This document shows, piece after piece, positions 10,383-24,372 of a stretch of DNA of 64,000 bases. Numbering within the stretch: the stretch's first letter is position 1; each line of letters begins with the position of its first letter. Source of the stretch: Tenebrio molitor (taxonomy: Eukaryota; Arthropoda; Insecta; Coleoptera; Tenebrionidae); the NCBI RefSeq assembly GCF_963966145.1, contig NC_091047.1, forward strand, positions 372,001-436,000, in the 5' to 3' direction. The notes under the pieces were generated by a model. It ran no database searches, had not been told where the DNA came from, and saw only the letters and a program-made list of their open reading frames with translations. The translations under genes were made by a program, and so were the position numbers.

Positions 10383-13300
10383 GTAAGAACTGTTAAAAAC
10401 AAAAAGAAAAGAAACTGCAGAAATCGTCTTCTATAGCTTACCTTAACTTAGCTTAATCTTATCTTAACACTTAAAAAATATTGAAAACTTTCTAGAAATT
10501 TAATTGTGTCGAAGATTTATACAAAAACTCGATGATCTTTAATTTAAATTACGAAAACTGCGAATCTGCGTATTGCGAATAAAATGGAGCCGCATGAGTT
10601 AATACGATGTAACATGCAATTTTAAAAGAACATATTGTAGAAGTGCGCGCGCGCGTGTAATCTAATTTAATTTAAATGTTTGCTACTAGTAGCTAAATGT
10701 ACTTTCCCCCTTCTCGGCATGTCCTTTGCACTTAGCCAAATTAATTGTTGTGAATAATTGAATTTGAGAAAGCAAGATCGAACGTGTGAGTTGCGAATGA
10801 TTTTGCGAAAGTAGCGTTAACTCTCCCTGGCAATTTTCTTATGGTATTTCGTTGTGCGTCTCCGCCCAGGTTTCCGTTTCTGCGTCTCGTATCGGTATCG
10901 CCTCCTCCCGAGGAGTCGCCGTTTGATGTTGGAAGTTTACGATCGTACATTTGAAAAATTGCTTTCGTTCTGTGCAGATTTGCAGGGACGTAATTGATAA
11001 ACATATTGGAAATATCCGAGGCAGAAAGTTTATTTTTCCCCCGAATTCATTGCCGTTGCTGAATAAATACCTGAGATTTTCAATAAAACTGCTTTTATAC
11101 ACACGTATAAACAGAACAAGTTGAAATGGACAAATAAAAATATGGAAGCAAACAACTTGGGCACAAACAAATCCTGGATGCATCTCTCTACCGTAAAACG
11201 GAATTCCGAGCCGATGGGCAATTCGCTTCTTGTCAAAATGCACGCAATTTTTTCACCGAATTCAAATCAGACGCTGTTCGAGGGATAGATGGGGTTAGTG
11301 GGCTTTTCTTGGGCGAACAATGGGGCTGCCAAGGCGCTGGATTTCTAACAAGTGGACGCTTGTCGGCTTTCAGCACAACAAACAACGCTTCGCATGCCAA
11401 TCTTGTCCAGACGATGGAGTTTTAGGATAATGTCGCGAACGGTCCCTCCGGGATAACCATCGACGTATTTTTTCATCGTCTAACTAACTTTAAATGCAGA
11501 TCAAGCACGAAATAGTGTTTTTGTGTTAAATTTCGAGGTTACGTTTTTATGTCAGCGGTCTGTCAAAACTCGATCTAACATTCTAACCTAACAAATAAAC
11601 TCTAATGCCGAGCAGTTTTAGAGTTGAGTGTTTGTCGAGAATTTTTTTAAAGAAAGCAATGTGTGGGCTGTGCGAACTGCTTCAAACAGACCGTTCTAGA
11701 TTTGTGATTTTTATCACTTCTATTGTGCGACAGAGAATCTGGAAAGGACAATTTTCGGGGAGGAACTGTGGCGTACAACATGGGCGTTCGTTATCACTCT
11801 TCGAGGTGCTTTAAAGATTTTACAAAGTTAAATATTTGAACGCGTTTTAGCAACAAAACGCTGGTAAGAAGAAGATAACCGAGAGAATTTATTCAGAACC
11901 TTGACTCTCACCTTTCCTAAAAGACAATATACATTTACATAACAAAGTATTATCTGCTTTTTCCAGACCCTCACTAGAACCACGCCGCTCTACAGTTTGC
12001 ACGGTTTTGATTAGCATCATTAAAAAGACTCCAAATACTCTCAACTTTTGATTTAATATGGGAGGGTGAATAATCACCGACAAGCACAATTCTTCCAAGG
12101 ATCCAATCCGTGAAAACGGTGACGCACTATAAATAGTTGTCAAATTGGGAATTCGTCGGCAGTTCGAAGCAACTGTCAAATTCAGACTAATTGCTCCAGT
12201 GGACGCGGCCTACCAATTAACCCACCATTGAATTAGTTAAACGGGGGCTATTTTTGATGTATGAGACGTTAGCTCTGGTTTAATGTGTTCCCGTCAGGAG
12301 TCGACCTTTGACAATGAGACTAATTTCGAAGAGGCGGAACGACTTTCGTTGATTTCCTAGACATCTTAAGATGTTTCCGGCCAGATTCCCGATCAACAAA
12401 CTCATTCATCGACGGAAACGATTGACAGAGCCGGGGTGAAAATTAATGATGCATCATTTGGAGTTTCTAAAGACTTTGCCGGTTTACTTTCGAACAATGC
12501 GAGCTCGGCAAGACAACGGAGTTTTTGTCGGACGGCAAGTAACAAACTGGGAGTGTTGTTCTATTATTCCGACTAGTGTTTGTCGACAATCAGCTCCGGA
12601 GCTGATGATGTGCTTTGGATGTTCCGCAGATATAGACTTGTGATGGGATTAATGCATAAATTGTAAATGTGCAAATGCGATCCGAATCGGGACGGCTTTA
12701 CAAAATTTATTAACACGTTCGCGTTGTTTTAAGCGTGCTCTTATCGTGTCAAATTCGAGAGTTCACTTCTGGAAAAATTGCATAAACGGCGGACATTTTC
12801 TTAATTTGTTCCTAGCATGGCACGCTGTGTAATTCGGCTGCCGTCCATGAGGTAATGGGTGGCCAAATACACCCGAAATTGGATTTGTTGCCGGGCGTTA
12901 TTGAGTTTACGAGGTCTGAGGTGACAAATCACCCGTGCTAATATAAAATGCTGACCGAATACTCCCACTGGTTATTCTTTCTTGGGAATATTTAAGAAAT
13001 CGACTGTGTGAAGCCGCGCTGAATACGAAGAATTTTAAAAAGTATTCATTACTGGAATTGAATGCAAAGTACGAGAGGAAACACACAGACGCGAGATTTT
13101 ACTTAAACTCGTTCCACGACGAATTTTCCAAACATTTTTAATTGGACGATTCGAGGGGAGCGAACCGTGCACCATTTTTATATCTGGAAAGGAAGTCACA
13201 GCATCTGTCAAGTGGACAAGTATATCGAGCTTCGCTTTTTTCACTTCTATATATTCCCTTATAGAGTTTTGATTCGTTTTTTAGTGTTCAATCGAATGAA

Positions 13301-16300
13301 AATCGGCATAAAAGTCTGTGAATGTGGGTGATAAAACATATATCCTGGTTCGTATTCACGCTTTTGTCACTTTTATTATTTTTCCTGTCTCCGAAATTGA
13401 GTTTGTTGCTCAATCAAGGCTTGTTTGTTGCCAGATTTTTCGTTTATTATTTTAAACAAATCGGGAAATTTTCCATTTACACGCGTGCAAACAATGGATT
13501 AATTGAGGCGAAAGGTCAGACGCTTGGCCACGGCAAAAATGTTTTCGTGATCAATTCGAAGATTTAACACATGAAAGCTGGGCATCCCGGCGCCTCCACC
13601 ATTTTTGGAACATTAAAATAAAAGTACAGTCCATTTTTTTAAAATCAACTGTCAAAGTGTTGTCAAGTTGGTATGAGCAATTGAAAGTGCATTTCACAAT
13701 ATAGTTTGGCAACGTCGAGCCGTGCAAGGTCATCGGCGCTGTCATTGCGCATAACTGTCATTTGCGTTTGCGTTGAAAAATTAACGCACAAAATTTGAAA
13801 AGATGCCTTCGTAGTGCACAGAGAGTGAAAAAATAGACCTAATTCGGTACTGCGAAGAGTTGAAAGGTGACAACCCTGAATTGAGTAAAAAGGCAATTTG
13901 TGAGAAAGTTTCAAACATATTCATTGTATCGTATTAAATACCTATTTTCTAAATTTTCATTTATTTCCGTAAATACTTTTCTAAAATAGATACGTTGGAC
14001 GTCTGCAATCATATGTGATGGCTTTAAAACGACAAAATGTATTCAACCCTGAAAAAAATAATGTTTTTTTCATTGTTTAAACTGCAACTGTGTTTCATTA
14101 CAAAAAATCGTTGTGTTCCAAAGTCCACTACAATGTACCTAAACGAAAGTACATGCTCTAGAAAATACTCTTTAAATACAAGTATATACCTACATAAACC
14201 TACATTTCATTGAAACCTTTAACATTAACACTGACTACGTTCGACATTTCAATTACGTTAGAGAGACTGACAGTGACAGACATAACCTCAATTTTGACGT
14301 GGGGGGAATTGTTACACAGTTGGTCGGAGAGCACAGGTTTTAGGGTAACACAGTCTGGTCTTTTACAAAATTTTGAAAAAAAAAATTGACTATAGACTAC
14401 GGATTCACATTTCTTGTCTATCGTCATAAAATGTAACGGGCGGCTTGCCACATAAAATAAGCTCAAGGTTTTTTTTACGTGACTTATTTTATATTAATTT
14501 CGTCGTTTCCGATTTGACGCACAGCGTGACAACATAGTCACAACTGTCAAATTTTTGTTGGCTGTCACTATTTCCATGTTCTGTAACGAAGATCTCGCGA
14601 AACCTGAAAAAAATTTGCAATTTAAAGTGCGACGAAATAAAATGAATTGATTGTCGTGAAAATCGCCGTCGATAATTCGTGGAATAAAGAAAGTTGCTCG
14701 TGAGCACGAAGAGGATGATGAGTGTACGAAGAAAGAGGAAGAAATTCGGTGACAGTTGATTGGCACTACAAATCGCGCAAAATACGACATCGGAACCGTT
14801 CTCGCGTTTATGGTTTCTGCAATGGTCCGGAGCAGCAATAAGTCCCAATTATTATGGGCCGTATAGCTTCCGCTGGGTAATAATTCCGCATATCCATCAA
14901 TTCCGTTATTCATACAGAGCTGGGGAGAATTACTGGGGTGGAATAATATAATTGCAGTAATATTCGCTACTCGCTGAAGTAGACAAATGAATACAGGTTT
15001 AGGTTCGCAATTATTCGGTATCAAAGACCAATTCATCTTTCCCAGACCAGCCCGCAGCTCAGAAAACTCGAACTGCTGACTGAGCGGTCTCAACTAATGA
15101 AAACAACTTGCTGTGTGCGGATGTTACCGACGTTTCCAGCTTTAATCAACAAACTTACGCCGAAACTGATGCAATATAATTCGGTTAGGTCAAAATAGTA
15201 GGTACCATCATTCTCGAATGATCCATCAACTCGCTGGACTTCTTCACCATCTCAACACGCGTCTTGATTTTTGATCGCTCTCTGATCTCGAAATGTTGTG
15301 AATTATTCAGATGTCATCCTTTCGTGACCGGACAAGGTCTCTTTGTCTCGTCCCGATACCAACAGCTAATGTTATAATTGAAACCCCTCCCGCCCCTAAG
15401 ATATGGATGTGTCTGGAAGCATCTGGAAAGCAGTCTAGCGACTATCCGATATTTAATGCGGCGGTTCTAATGCGATTATCGCAGCTTTTCCGCCGGTCCA
15501 CGTGACTGATGTAATAATCCTTAATGATATAAACCTCCAATTTTAATGTCAGACGACAAGCGGGCGCACTAATCTTTTCAAAGCTCGTCTGTGTCCTCGA
15601 AATGTTGCCTCTCTACACTGTTACACGCCAGAGAGAGGATCATCGTTCAAATATTTACTGAGACTTAGCCCGAGATTTCCTTATCTTACTTCTAATTTCA
15701 GATTAAACACCACCCTCTCGTATAATTAATTTTCTTCCGATATTCAGCTAGATATGCACGGATGAATGTGCCTCGATGGAAAGAACGAGAAACTCAAATT
15801 TACCTACGGCAAGGCGAGCAGGCCATTTACACAGATTAAAATATCTCAAACGGAGATCAGACTTTGTGTGCACCTGAACTTAGTTACGCCATTGCTGAAC
15901 GAGCGTAAGCTTAGAGAGACAACTGCATAATTTTATGATTTGTGTATCACAAGTTTTTCAATTGGGACACTTTTGTCAAATTGCAGTTTGGAAAGTGTTT
16001 AATTTAGCCGGGCGGTGGTGGAAATTTTAAAGCCATGTGTCTTGAATCGTAATCCCAAATAATCCAAAGCGAGACAAAACGCAACCCTTTAATCAAGACG
16101 AAGCCTGCGTCAACATGTTGAACAAGAATAAGCCGAATTTCGCCGGAAACAGTGGGAAGACATTATTAAAAGCGCTCGAAAAGATGCAAATTTTCCAATT
16201 TGTTCTCGGATTATTTATGTCGTCGGCCATTTCGTTTTATGAACAATCATAGACAATGCAGCACGGAGATAAACCGAATATACAGTGGGGATTAAGATCC

Positions 16301-18550
16301 CTATCGTAGTCAGTCAAGTAGGTCGAATACAATGCAACTGATAACTCGTGACAATAATGGCCCCGTTTCGCTACTCTGATTATAATAACTGGGCGAGACT
16401 CCCTGATATATTGGAGTTATTGCTTATCATATCTTAATGGAATGCGCGAGATTGAACACGAACGTTGTTTGAGTCGCGTCTATCTCTTGATGGACGTTTT
16501 GGCGGATGTCGAATGCATCGCGACCGACCGTATTTAAAAGTGCACCTCGTTCCACCCCAAAGCGACCCGAGCTCCATGCCGATTAAATCCGGTTTTGGAG
16601 GGTGATCTGGAAATGCTACCTGATTGTGTAGGTTACCCAACTTAGTTTAACTCGACTTGGTCTAAATATACACATTATAAGTTACAAAGTTGGCAAAGGC
16701 ACTGTTACGGTTGAGATACTTTGACACCCCCGGATTTGCGAAGCATAACATTATACGGCCACATCCTCGGACACTTGTTTAGGGCTAGATGAACGGTCCT
16801 ATCGGTTTTTTTCTTGTATGTTTGGAAAAAACCACTCTGTATATCGACGGAGCCGTAAAATGCCTAATTCATTCGCCGCTTCCTATAGTATCGTGTCATA
16901 TACTGCGGCCTCGTTTATAAAAGTGTGTGAAAAATGCAGGATCACGTATTTCGGGATTTAAATGCCGCTGTAAAAACCTTGGTGGTTTGTACTTTATTAT
17001 TTATTTTATGGGGACTGTTTAGGTGGCGAGTTGCTGATGTTGTTCTCAGTTGCAATAACTGCACACTAAACGTTAATTGTTGCGATAAGATCGGTGCAAA
17101 AACATCCCGTTCCACACGGGAAAAAGAGAGTTTTGTATTGTTGCAAAATGTTCATATCTTCAAGAAGCTGTACAATCAAATGTGAAAACAGTTTATTTGG
17201 TAACTGCAGAAAATCCAATAAAATAATAAAGTCGAAAGCTAGCTGCACAAATTCGTACAGACTTGTAGTTGCAGCTTAACTTTTAATGAGGCAATCTTGG
17301 AAAATCTAGGAGACGTTCCACGTGAGAGTGAGCAATCTTCGATGCAACTCGAAGGAAACGTACGTTATTTATTAAAATGGTACTAAACAAAGGTGAAGGG
17401 GAAAAAAGTGATTGTGTGCGATAAAGTCGATTATCTTAAGACAGTGTGAAAAACCGTTCCCTGAACCGAAACATTTTGTTCCAACTCTGGTCCCATTCAT
17501 TTTATTTTAACAAGAAAATTAAATAAGGCTTAAAATTTAACCGGAATCTCCGTCGGCCACATCCGGAGAGTCTTCGAGTCGAGAAAAATGTGTAAAAAAA
17601 ATTAGATATTCCGCGGAATCAGTGGCGTCAGTTCAAGCCACTCGAACGGAATTTTCGTCGCATTATTAGATCGGTTTTGTGAGGCACAAAACTCCGGTGT
17701 TTGCCTTGGAGAACAATACATCATTGTATCGATTCGAGGCCAAGGGAAAACAAGGTAGTTCGGAAATAAAGGGTTTGCGTTTTAAGCAAATCCACCGCTG
17801 ACGTTTTAGGTGGGAATTTCCGGTGTGGCGTCGGTCCAACAGATTAAGCCCGGAATGCTCCGGCCGCGTTTTTATTGCACAAGTTTTCAGGACGCGACTT
17901 GGTCAGCTCCGAGATAAGATAAGACGCTTCACTTCCGAAGATTTATTTATTTATTGACTCGGTCGGAATTGTTTGTGCGGCGGCGGCGTCTCTAAAAATC
18001 ACGTCTTCAACTCGACTTTTATAATAGTTTGAAGGCAGGTAATTTCAGTTTCGGTGTGAAATTTCAGAGGTTGTAAATATGAGTTATCTCCAGGAGGGTC
18101 CAAAAGCGTTACTTATTTTCCTTTATGCAATGCCCCTGCAAAGTGAACGCCATCTTATACGGCCGACGCATTATAACCATCAGTCTTACTTGTGAGCGCT
18201 ACTTTTATGTTTCCGGCGCACTTTCAGACTACCGAAATGTTCAGTCGCATATCTTCAGTGGCCTCGTCGTCTTATTGTGTCATTCGTTTCAGGAATGATT
18301 TATCGTTCGCAATTTCCATATTTATGCAGTTAAAATTCGCACAAAAGAGGACAAAAAAACTTAATTGTGGAGAGGTGAGCTTGCCACCGGAATCGTCACA
18401 AATTAGACACGTCAGCGGTTAAGCTGCGCTTTCGGGAATAAGATGCCGGAAGGGGTTCTTTTTTAACATCAGACCGACTGCACACTCACTAGTTTTGTAT
18501 TACTCAACCGTCACGGCACACCACCTAAATTCTGACAATTCTTTTCAAAA
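10383..18550. other. Long stretch without a recognised gene
   Basis: G+C-richer patches (10.8-11.0, 12.2-13.2, 14.7-15.9, 16.4-18.0 kb) alternate with A+T-rich DNA, and none gives a recognisable protein. The largest open frame, 14494-15093 minus (199 codons), has no motif. A short CG-rich run (GTGCGCGCGCGTG) is near 10645. One copy of the GGCGCCTCCACC motif is at 13589. Confidence 0.45.
13589..13607. repeat. Dispersed motif GGCGCCTCCACCATTTTTG
   Basis: Identical to the core of the 53-55 kb array, here as a single copy. Other single copies with one or a few changes are at 25507, 29156, 41010 (reverse) and 62817 (reverse). Confidence 0.7.
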
Positions 18551-18860
18551 TTCAAGGTGATCAAGAAGGACTGTTTCAGTTAGTAATACTGAATTTTATT
18601 TTTAAATGGTACAGTCGATGGACAAATAAAACTAAGACAAAAATGACAATCACATAAGTCAAAATTTACAAATTTCCATCGTTTAATTACGGCTTTATCA
18701 CAAATAGGTTAACTTTGATATGACATATTATATAGACACTGACAAATATATTGACAATTCAATGGTCTGATTTACATAGATTAAATGTTAATTGGCCCAG
18801 TTTTATTTGTCCACCGACCGTACATTTGGAGTAACTTCCGGCTGTTGACAGCTTGACATG
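18551..18860. mobile_element. Degenerate copy of the GGTGATCAAGAAGG MITE, interrupted by another element
   Basis: The left part matches the MITEs at 35226 and 44747 (GGTGATCAAGAAGGACTGTT). After the interrupting element at 18610-18822, the homology resumes with GGAGTAACTTCCGGCTGTTG before fading near 18860. The right end is lost or too diverged to place. Confidence 0.7.
18610..18822. mobile_element. 213-bp TA-flanked MITE nested in an older MITE
   Basis: The left end TACAGTCGATGGACAAATAA and the right-end complement TACGGTCGGTGGACAAATAA are inverted repeats of at least 24 bp. TA lies at both ends. The flanks join into a continuous match to another MITE family, which fixes both boundaries. 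Confidence 0.88.
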
Positions 18861-19168
18861 AACAGCCGCATCATTGACAAGTAACATTTGACATTACAAA
18901 TTAAAGCGCTGGATATTTCAAACTAGCGGACCCGGCAATGCTTCGCCTTCGCTGTTGCTAAATTTAGTTATGTATAAATGAAATATATAAATATAAATGC
19001 AGTTAGATAACACATCATTTATTCAATTGAAATCACATGATTTTATTTGTATGATGATTATTTTCTGTTTGTTTTATTGCTGTCTTGTTTTTGATATTGT
19101 TTGTTTTCTTCTTCTTCAGCTAAAAGGTGTGGTTGTTAAGTTATTCGAATAAAATAAATAGAAATGAA

Positions 19169-19528
19169 TTAAAGTCCATTCAAAAATCAAAAAACCACCA
19201 CCTGTTGCTTTAGGTTGGTAAAATTTAAAAAACCGTAGGTAGATTTTTTCATACTATGTTGGTAACTATAAATTATGACATTTATTTGATTCAAAATAAA
19301 ATTCAATTGCTTTGAATTCCGTTCATATTGTTTTATGAGCAGCACGTTTCATTTATTTATTGATTCTTATTATTTTTACTTAAAAATGCCCAGAAAAACA
19401 AGACATTTAATAAACACTTAACCTAAAAATTACAATTCTCACCAAATTTTACAGTAAACAGCGTTGCCGATAGTAATTATCGAGGAAACTGCGACATTGG
19501 TGGTTTTTTGATTTTTGAATGGACTTAA
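19169..19528. mobile_element. 360-bp MITE, copy 1
   Basis: It has terminal inverted repeats starting TTAAAGTCCATTCAAAAATC and running into a shared AAAAAACCACCA, with a matching right end. It is the inverted counterpart of 50618-50980 across its whole length. The flanking bases allow a TTAA or a TA duplication, so it could be piggyBac-like or Tc1/mariner-like. It has no coding capacity. Confidence 0.88.
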
Positions 19529-22500
19529 CATACGGTTTCATCTTCAAAAAAACAAATTTGTTGAACACACTTGATATTTTTCTGCGAACAGAAATTGTTT
19601 TTGTTTATGCTCCAATAAAGAAATAAAGTTTTTGTGAAATAAATAAGCTTGCGTGAAAGATAAATGTGGGTGCAGATAAGAATATGAGTGGAGGAAAGTC
19701 TCGTGTGTCCTAATGTTTGGCATCGGTTAGCCATAATCTGTCCCTCTATTCCACCACTAAATCTCGCTCCCCGCACACACACACGCACACATATTCGATC
19801 GGCAATCACATTGTGCTACCTACTGCGTAATCCTGAGCACGTGCCCCTTTTCCATGCCATTTGGTGGCTGTGGCAGCGTCGGAATTACCATGCGAACAGC
19901 ATCACGCTACATGTCATTTGAATATATCAATTAGGAATCCGCCCCCGTCGCCCCCTTAATTCACTTATGCCTTACACATGTCTCGACGGCACACGAGACC
20001 GTCTCATCTTGAAACCTACCCTTCACGAAATGGATTTCAATAATCCTACAAATTACTAAAAGCGTTCGCACAGACATCGACAGTTGGCACTTTGATACGG
20101 CCCCTTTCTCCGATTCGAATTATTGTTTACTTCGGATTCTGATGCGGGGGATATGTCTTGGGAAAATTTCCCCAGCCGAATGGTGAATAGAGAGGAATTA
20201 GCGTGACTCGGGGGAGATATTAAGTTAATTCTCAGATGTGTGATCGGGTGGGCCGGGCTTAAAATGAGGAAAATTTCGTGTAAATTGTGTTACGTCCTGA
20301 CGAGATCGATTAAAATTGGAAACAAGCCGTTCACCGATTCATGTTTATTATTGGGAACGAACGTTTCTGTTGACGTATAATTGAAATGTCAGATGCATAC
20401 AGGTTTGAAAGCAAGAACGGCATATCTCTAGCGTTTGACTGACGGGATAGTGAAATGCACTTCCGGTTGGTTTGTGGAACATTCTCGGAGAAAATTGCTG
20501 CACTTCCGTGAATTATGCACTTTTCACTTTGAATACGGACACAAAAGACGCACGAATATTTCAACTGTTCAACTGTACCCGAGGGGCAGTAATTATCTGC
20601 GATCGCATCTCTCAATATTTCAACATAGTTTACGTCCTGTTGAAAATATTTTAAAAACTAAACTTGTGAAATTCGGTGACCACGGTGCATTAATAAATTT
20701 AAATTTATTTTTTCAATAAGCTCCTCACCCAAGTAGAAAACTTTTACGGTGGCCATATTTTTATAAAATTAATTTATGGTTTGCTTTTACGTCACAAGTT
20801 TATGATGCAAGTCTGAATAAAACGCTGGCAAATTTTCACACAAAATTCGTTTTTGTTTGGATTTATTTAGTATCTAAAATTAGTAATGCTGTGGTATTCG
20901 GAAGCATACAGTGTTTCAGCGATAATACAAATAATGCTGCAAATAATTTATTACTTTTTGTGGGCATTTCAAAATCCTCTTTAATAATGGGATATTTAAA
21001 ATTTTTCAATTTTATCGATGGAAAATAACGAGAGCCAAATGTAGAAAATGAAAACAACGAAGCCTACGACAAATCCATACCGCGTATTTAATGATGAGGC
21101 CATTGTGGTCACAGAACAAATACGGAAAATTCAAATAGGGCGAAACACGTTTCCCGTACGGGGTGTTCGCGACAAATTCATTCGAGCAATTGTAATGGAA
21201 ATCATCGTTGCAAATTGCGTTATAAAGATTGGTTGGCAATAATTCCCCGATCTGAACTCGCACATATAGAAACGGAGACAAAATGGAAAATAGAAACGTT
21301 ATCGAAATAACGCAGTGATGTGCTCGACGGTAATTTCGCCTTTGTTATTAAATTATCTGGCAACTTTTCCTTAGCGACTTCGCTTTATCTGCGTTTTCTG
21401 CTTGACTTGAACCGCCGGAGCGTCCTCGGCATCCAGGTGAATCTGTCGAAATACGATTATAATGGAGCCATCGACTCGTTCGTCGTTAAAAGTCGAATTT
21501 TGAACTGTCTTCGGCGCTGCTGGGATTTAGACGTCCGTTACGAGGAAACATTGTCTTGACTGTTGGAAGTAGTAAACAGACAAACATTTCTTGTTTGTGC
21601 TCTTCTTACAATATTTACATAAAAAAATAGCGAAAACTAATCTTAGCAGAAAATCCTTGCTAATTTTTTCTCTGTTTTCTGCACAACATTTTTTAATTTA
21701 ATACCTAAATCTATTTTCTACTTTTAATTCAGCTCAGATAGTTGTATTCTTTCCATGACTCTCTTTTAATATTTCTTTAATTTTTTAATTTTAAATTTTA
21801 CCATTGCGTACTGTTTTCTTTCAACTGCTCCACACTTTCCTTTTCAATTTTGATTTTCTCTTCTTTGACACATTTCTTTGTTTATCGGTGCGAACGCTGC
21901 GATAATTACTCGACAAGAAGAAGAAAATAGATTGTCCAAATTGAATAAGACCGCCGTGTGTTCTAATCACGAAAAAATTATCTCGCTCAACAAAGCGTGC
22001 GAGTTTTATGATTGCAAAACTTCACCTGGCAATCTCGAAAATTGAAGACAAACAAGGAGACGGGGGCGTTTTTTACCACGCAGACACATAATGATAAGTT
22101 TAGAAAGCCTGTTAAAGAACAGCAAGACTTCACATGAGATTTAATTTTCAACAACATTGTGATGGAAACACGAGATGAATTCAGGTGATGGGACATTAAC
22201 TAAGTTTACGACCGGTGCAATCATAAAAGGTGTAAATTTTAAACCTTGTAAAAAGTCGTGTCTCGCGTTATACAGAGACGTACTTAGTGTCAGGTGTGAA
22301 GTCGGTTTTTACAACGCAGGTGTACATGTTAAACACATTGTAATAATTTAAGCGAAATTTACTGCGCAATCGGATTTAATACCTATTAACATGCTTAGCG
22401 ATGTTATGACTATCATATGTCCGTTTGACATCTAAGGTTGTAATGATTCATAACATCCGTGGTAATAAAAAAATTCAAACAATTTTGAATTCATTAATTA

Positions 22501-23585
22501 TTATTATTATAGAAAAACCCTTAGCCAGTAAAAACCCTTTACCATGCTAGTAATGTTAAATACTATAACATATCCAGGCTCGTTCTGATATTCTAACGGA
22601 CCTAGCAAGCTGACACGTTAAAAAATTAGAATTGAATTGATTATTTGGAAAGTAACAAAGTTAAAGCTTGAACGTTCTCGTTACCTTTTGTGCTCGTTCG
22701 CGGTAAAAAAGCCACTGTTCGAATTTAATTTCGTTTAAAAATGTTTCTTCAACCGTAGATTAAGCTATTTTGTACAGTAAAATGTTTTTAGCATTTATTG
22801 TGGTCGAAATTGTCCTTAAGCGATATTTAAAAATTTAATATTTTAGTTGCAGCACCAAATTCGAACTGATCCCAGAAGAAACCTTAATATATATTGTACA
22901 TTTTAAAATAAAACGAATTTTCCGCAAAACGTGAAGCAGTATAAAAGTGGAATTTAAAATTTTACTAAATCAACAATTTGTTTTGAATAAACATTTTAAA
23001 ATGTCATATGTTCACTGCAGACAAAAAAAACTAATTAGTTCTACATATTATTACTAAATTTCATCCATCCATCATTTTTCAAAGTTAGAGAATAAAAATG
23101 CATATTATTTACTTTGTGAAGAACATATTAATTCAGTAAACGATTATTTATTAATAGAAGTGTCAATATTAATTTAAATTTAATAATTCAGAATTGATTT
23201 ATTGTTAATTAAATATACAATAACTAGTCTCATCCATATTCATCGTTTAAAAAGCCCCAGTTGTTCGATCGGAAATTTAATATGATCCAATGACATCTAA
23301 AAAGCATGTATAGTAACAGAAAGTTAAAACAAACAATTTGTTTGTGTCTGTCCGCAATCACTCATTCATTAAAGCGTTCATACATTTTTTCCTCGATAAC
23401 TTCCGCAAAAAGCATTGTTTTTTGACTAAAATATTTGTTCTAGTACTCAATTCAATTCGATTCAATCGACTCATTCATCAATTTTTTCATTCACCATAAC
23501 ATCTGCAAGAATATTTTTTTCTGGAAAATATTTTTTATTTTTTCTATAATTGATTAAAAAAACAGGTATTCACGCACACTTACCT
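19529..23585. other. No gene recognised
   Basis: A short CA-rich run lies near 19776. Moderately G+C-rich sequence spans 19.8-20.6 and 21.3-21.6 kb, and very A+T-rich sequence 22.4-23.6 kb. Open frames are short and without motifs. Confidence 0.45.
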
Positions 23586-23735
23586 AATGCGTGAAGTGGG
23601 TCATTTTTTTACATACATTTTTTTTTACACTGTTGTAACAATGAAATTATGGAAACCGTACATAACAGTGTGTGAAATGCGATTTCACGCACATAAGCTT
23701 TTCTGTTTTTCACTTCACACACTATTTTCTATTAG
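23586..23735. repeat. Foldback sequence with nested palindromes
   Basis: Outer arms are GTGAAGTG near 23588 and CACTTCAC near 23719. Inner arms are ACACTGTT and AACAGTGT, about 35 nt apart. A third near-palindrome reads GTGTGTGAAAT then ATTTCACGCAC at 23671-23695. The arrangement resembles a small foldback transposon but no target duplication is clear. Confidence 0.5.
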
Positions 23736-24283
23736 TTACCTAGCAACATGGTCACTGCGTTGATACTTCAGATTTCCTTAAAAAGTTGAATTTTAAAATT
23801 TAGTTATGAAAGAAATTAAATATAAAAGACCTTTTTGGCCTCCTCAACTCTAAATGACATGTTTACACATTTTGAACAGCTAGGGTATCTTGATTTTTAC
23901 ACACTAATCAAACTATCTGTCATTTTACCGCACGGAGTGTGTAAAATAGCAAGAAGATTTTAAGCTTTCTGGAACCTCCAAAAAAATGTTTAGCGCATCA
24001 CAAGTAAAGTCAATTTACACTAAGACAAGATACCGCTATCATTAATCCGCTCAGTTTTCAAAAATGAACAGAAATTAATTGTTTTCTTCTAAAGTCTGAG
24101 GGCGCTATCTTGTGGTGTAAATCATAAGCGTGCCAGTTATCGGTATAATTGATAACTTTCTGCCATTTCATTAATTAAATGCCAGTCTTTGATAGGTTTT
24201 GCAAAATTGTTGGTTACAGCAAATTTCAAATTTGAGAAAACAAGTACTTAATGGGTCGTCGGCCAAAAAGATTAATACTACTA

Positions 24284-24372
24284 ATGCGGTAGGCATTTTA
24301 CAGTGTGAGGTTTTTAGATTGAAACACGACCGCGCAGCGGGAGTGTTTTAACAAAAACCGAGCCTACCGCAT
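24284..24372. repeat. 89-bp foldback element
   Basis: Perfect 11-bp arms ATGCGGTAGGC and GCCTACCGCAT enclose further pairs GGTTTTT/AAAAACC and TTGAAACAC/GTGTTTTAA, closing on a G+C-rich loop CGACCGCGCAGCGGG. It would form a long hairpin. Confidence 0.7.

Noticed and set aside
14494..15093. 199-codon open frame on the minus strand
   Set aside because: No recognisable motif, unconvincing residue composition, and a second long frame overlaps it on the same strand; a chance open frame is more likely.
19770..19795. CA-rich microsatellite
   Set aside because: Too short and interrupted to list as a repeat of interest.
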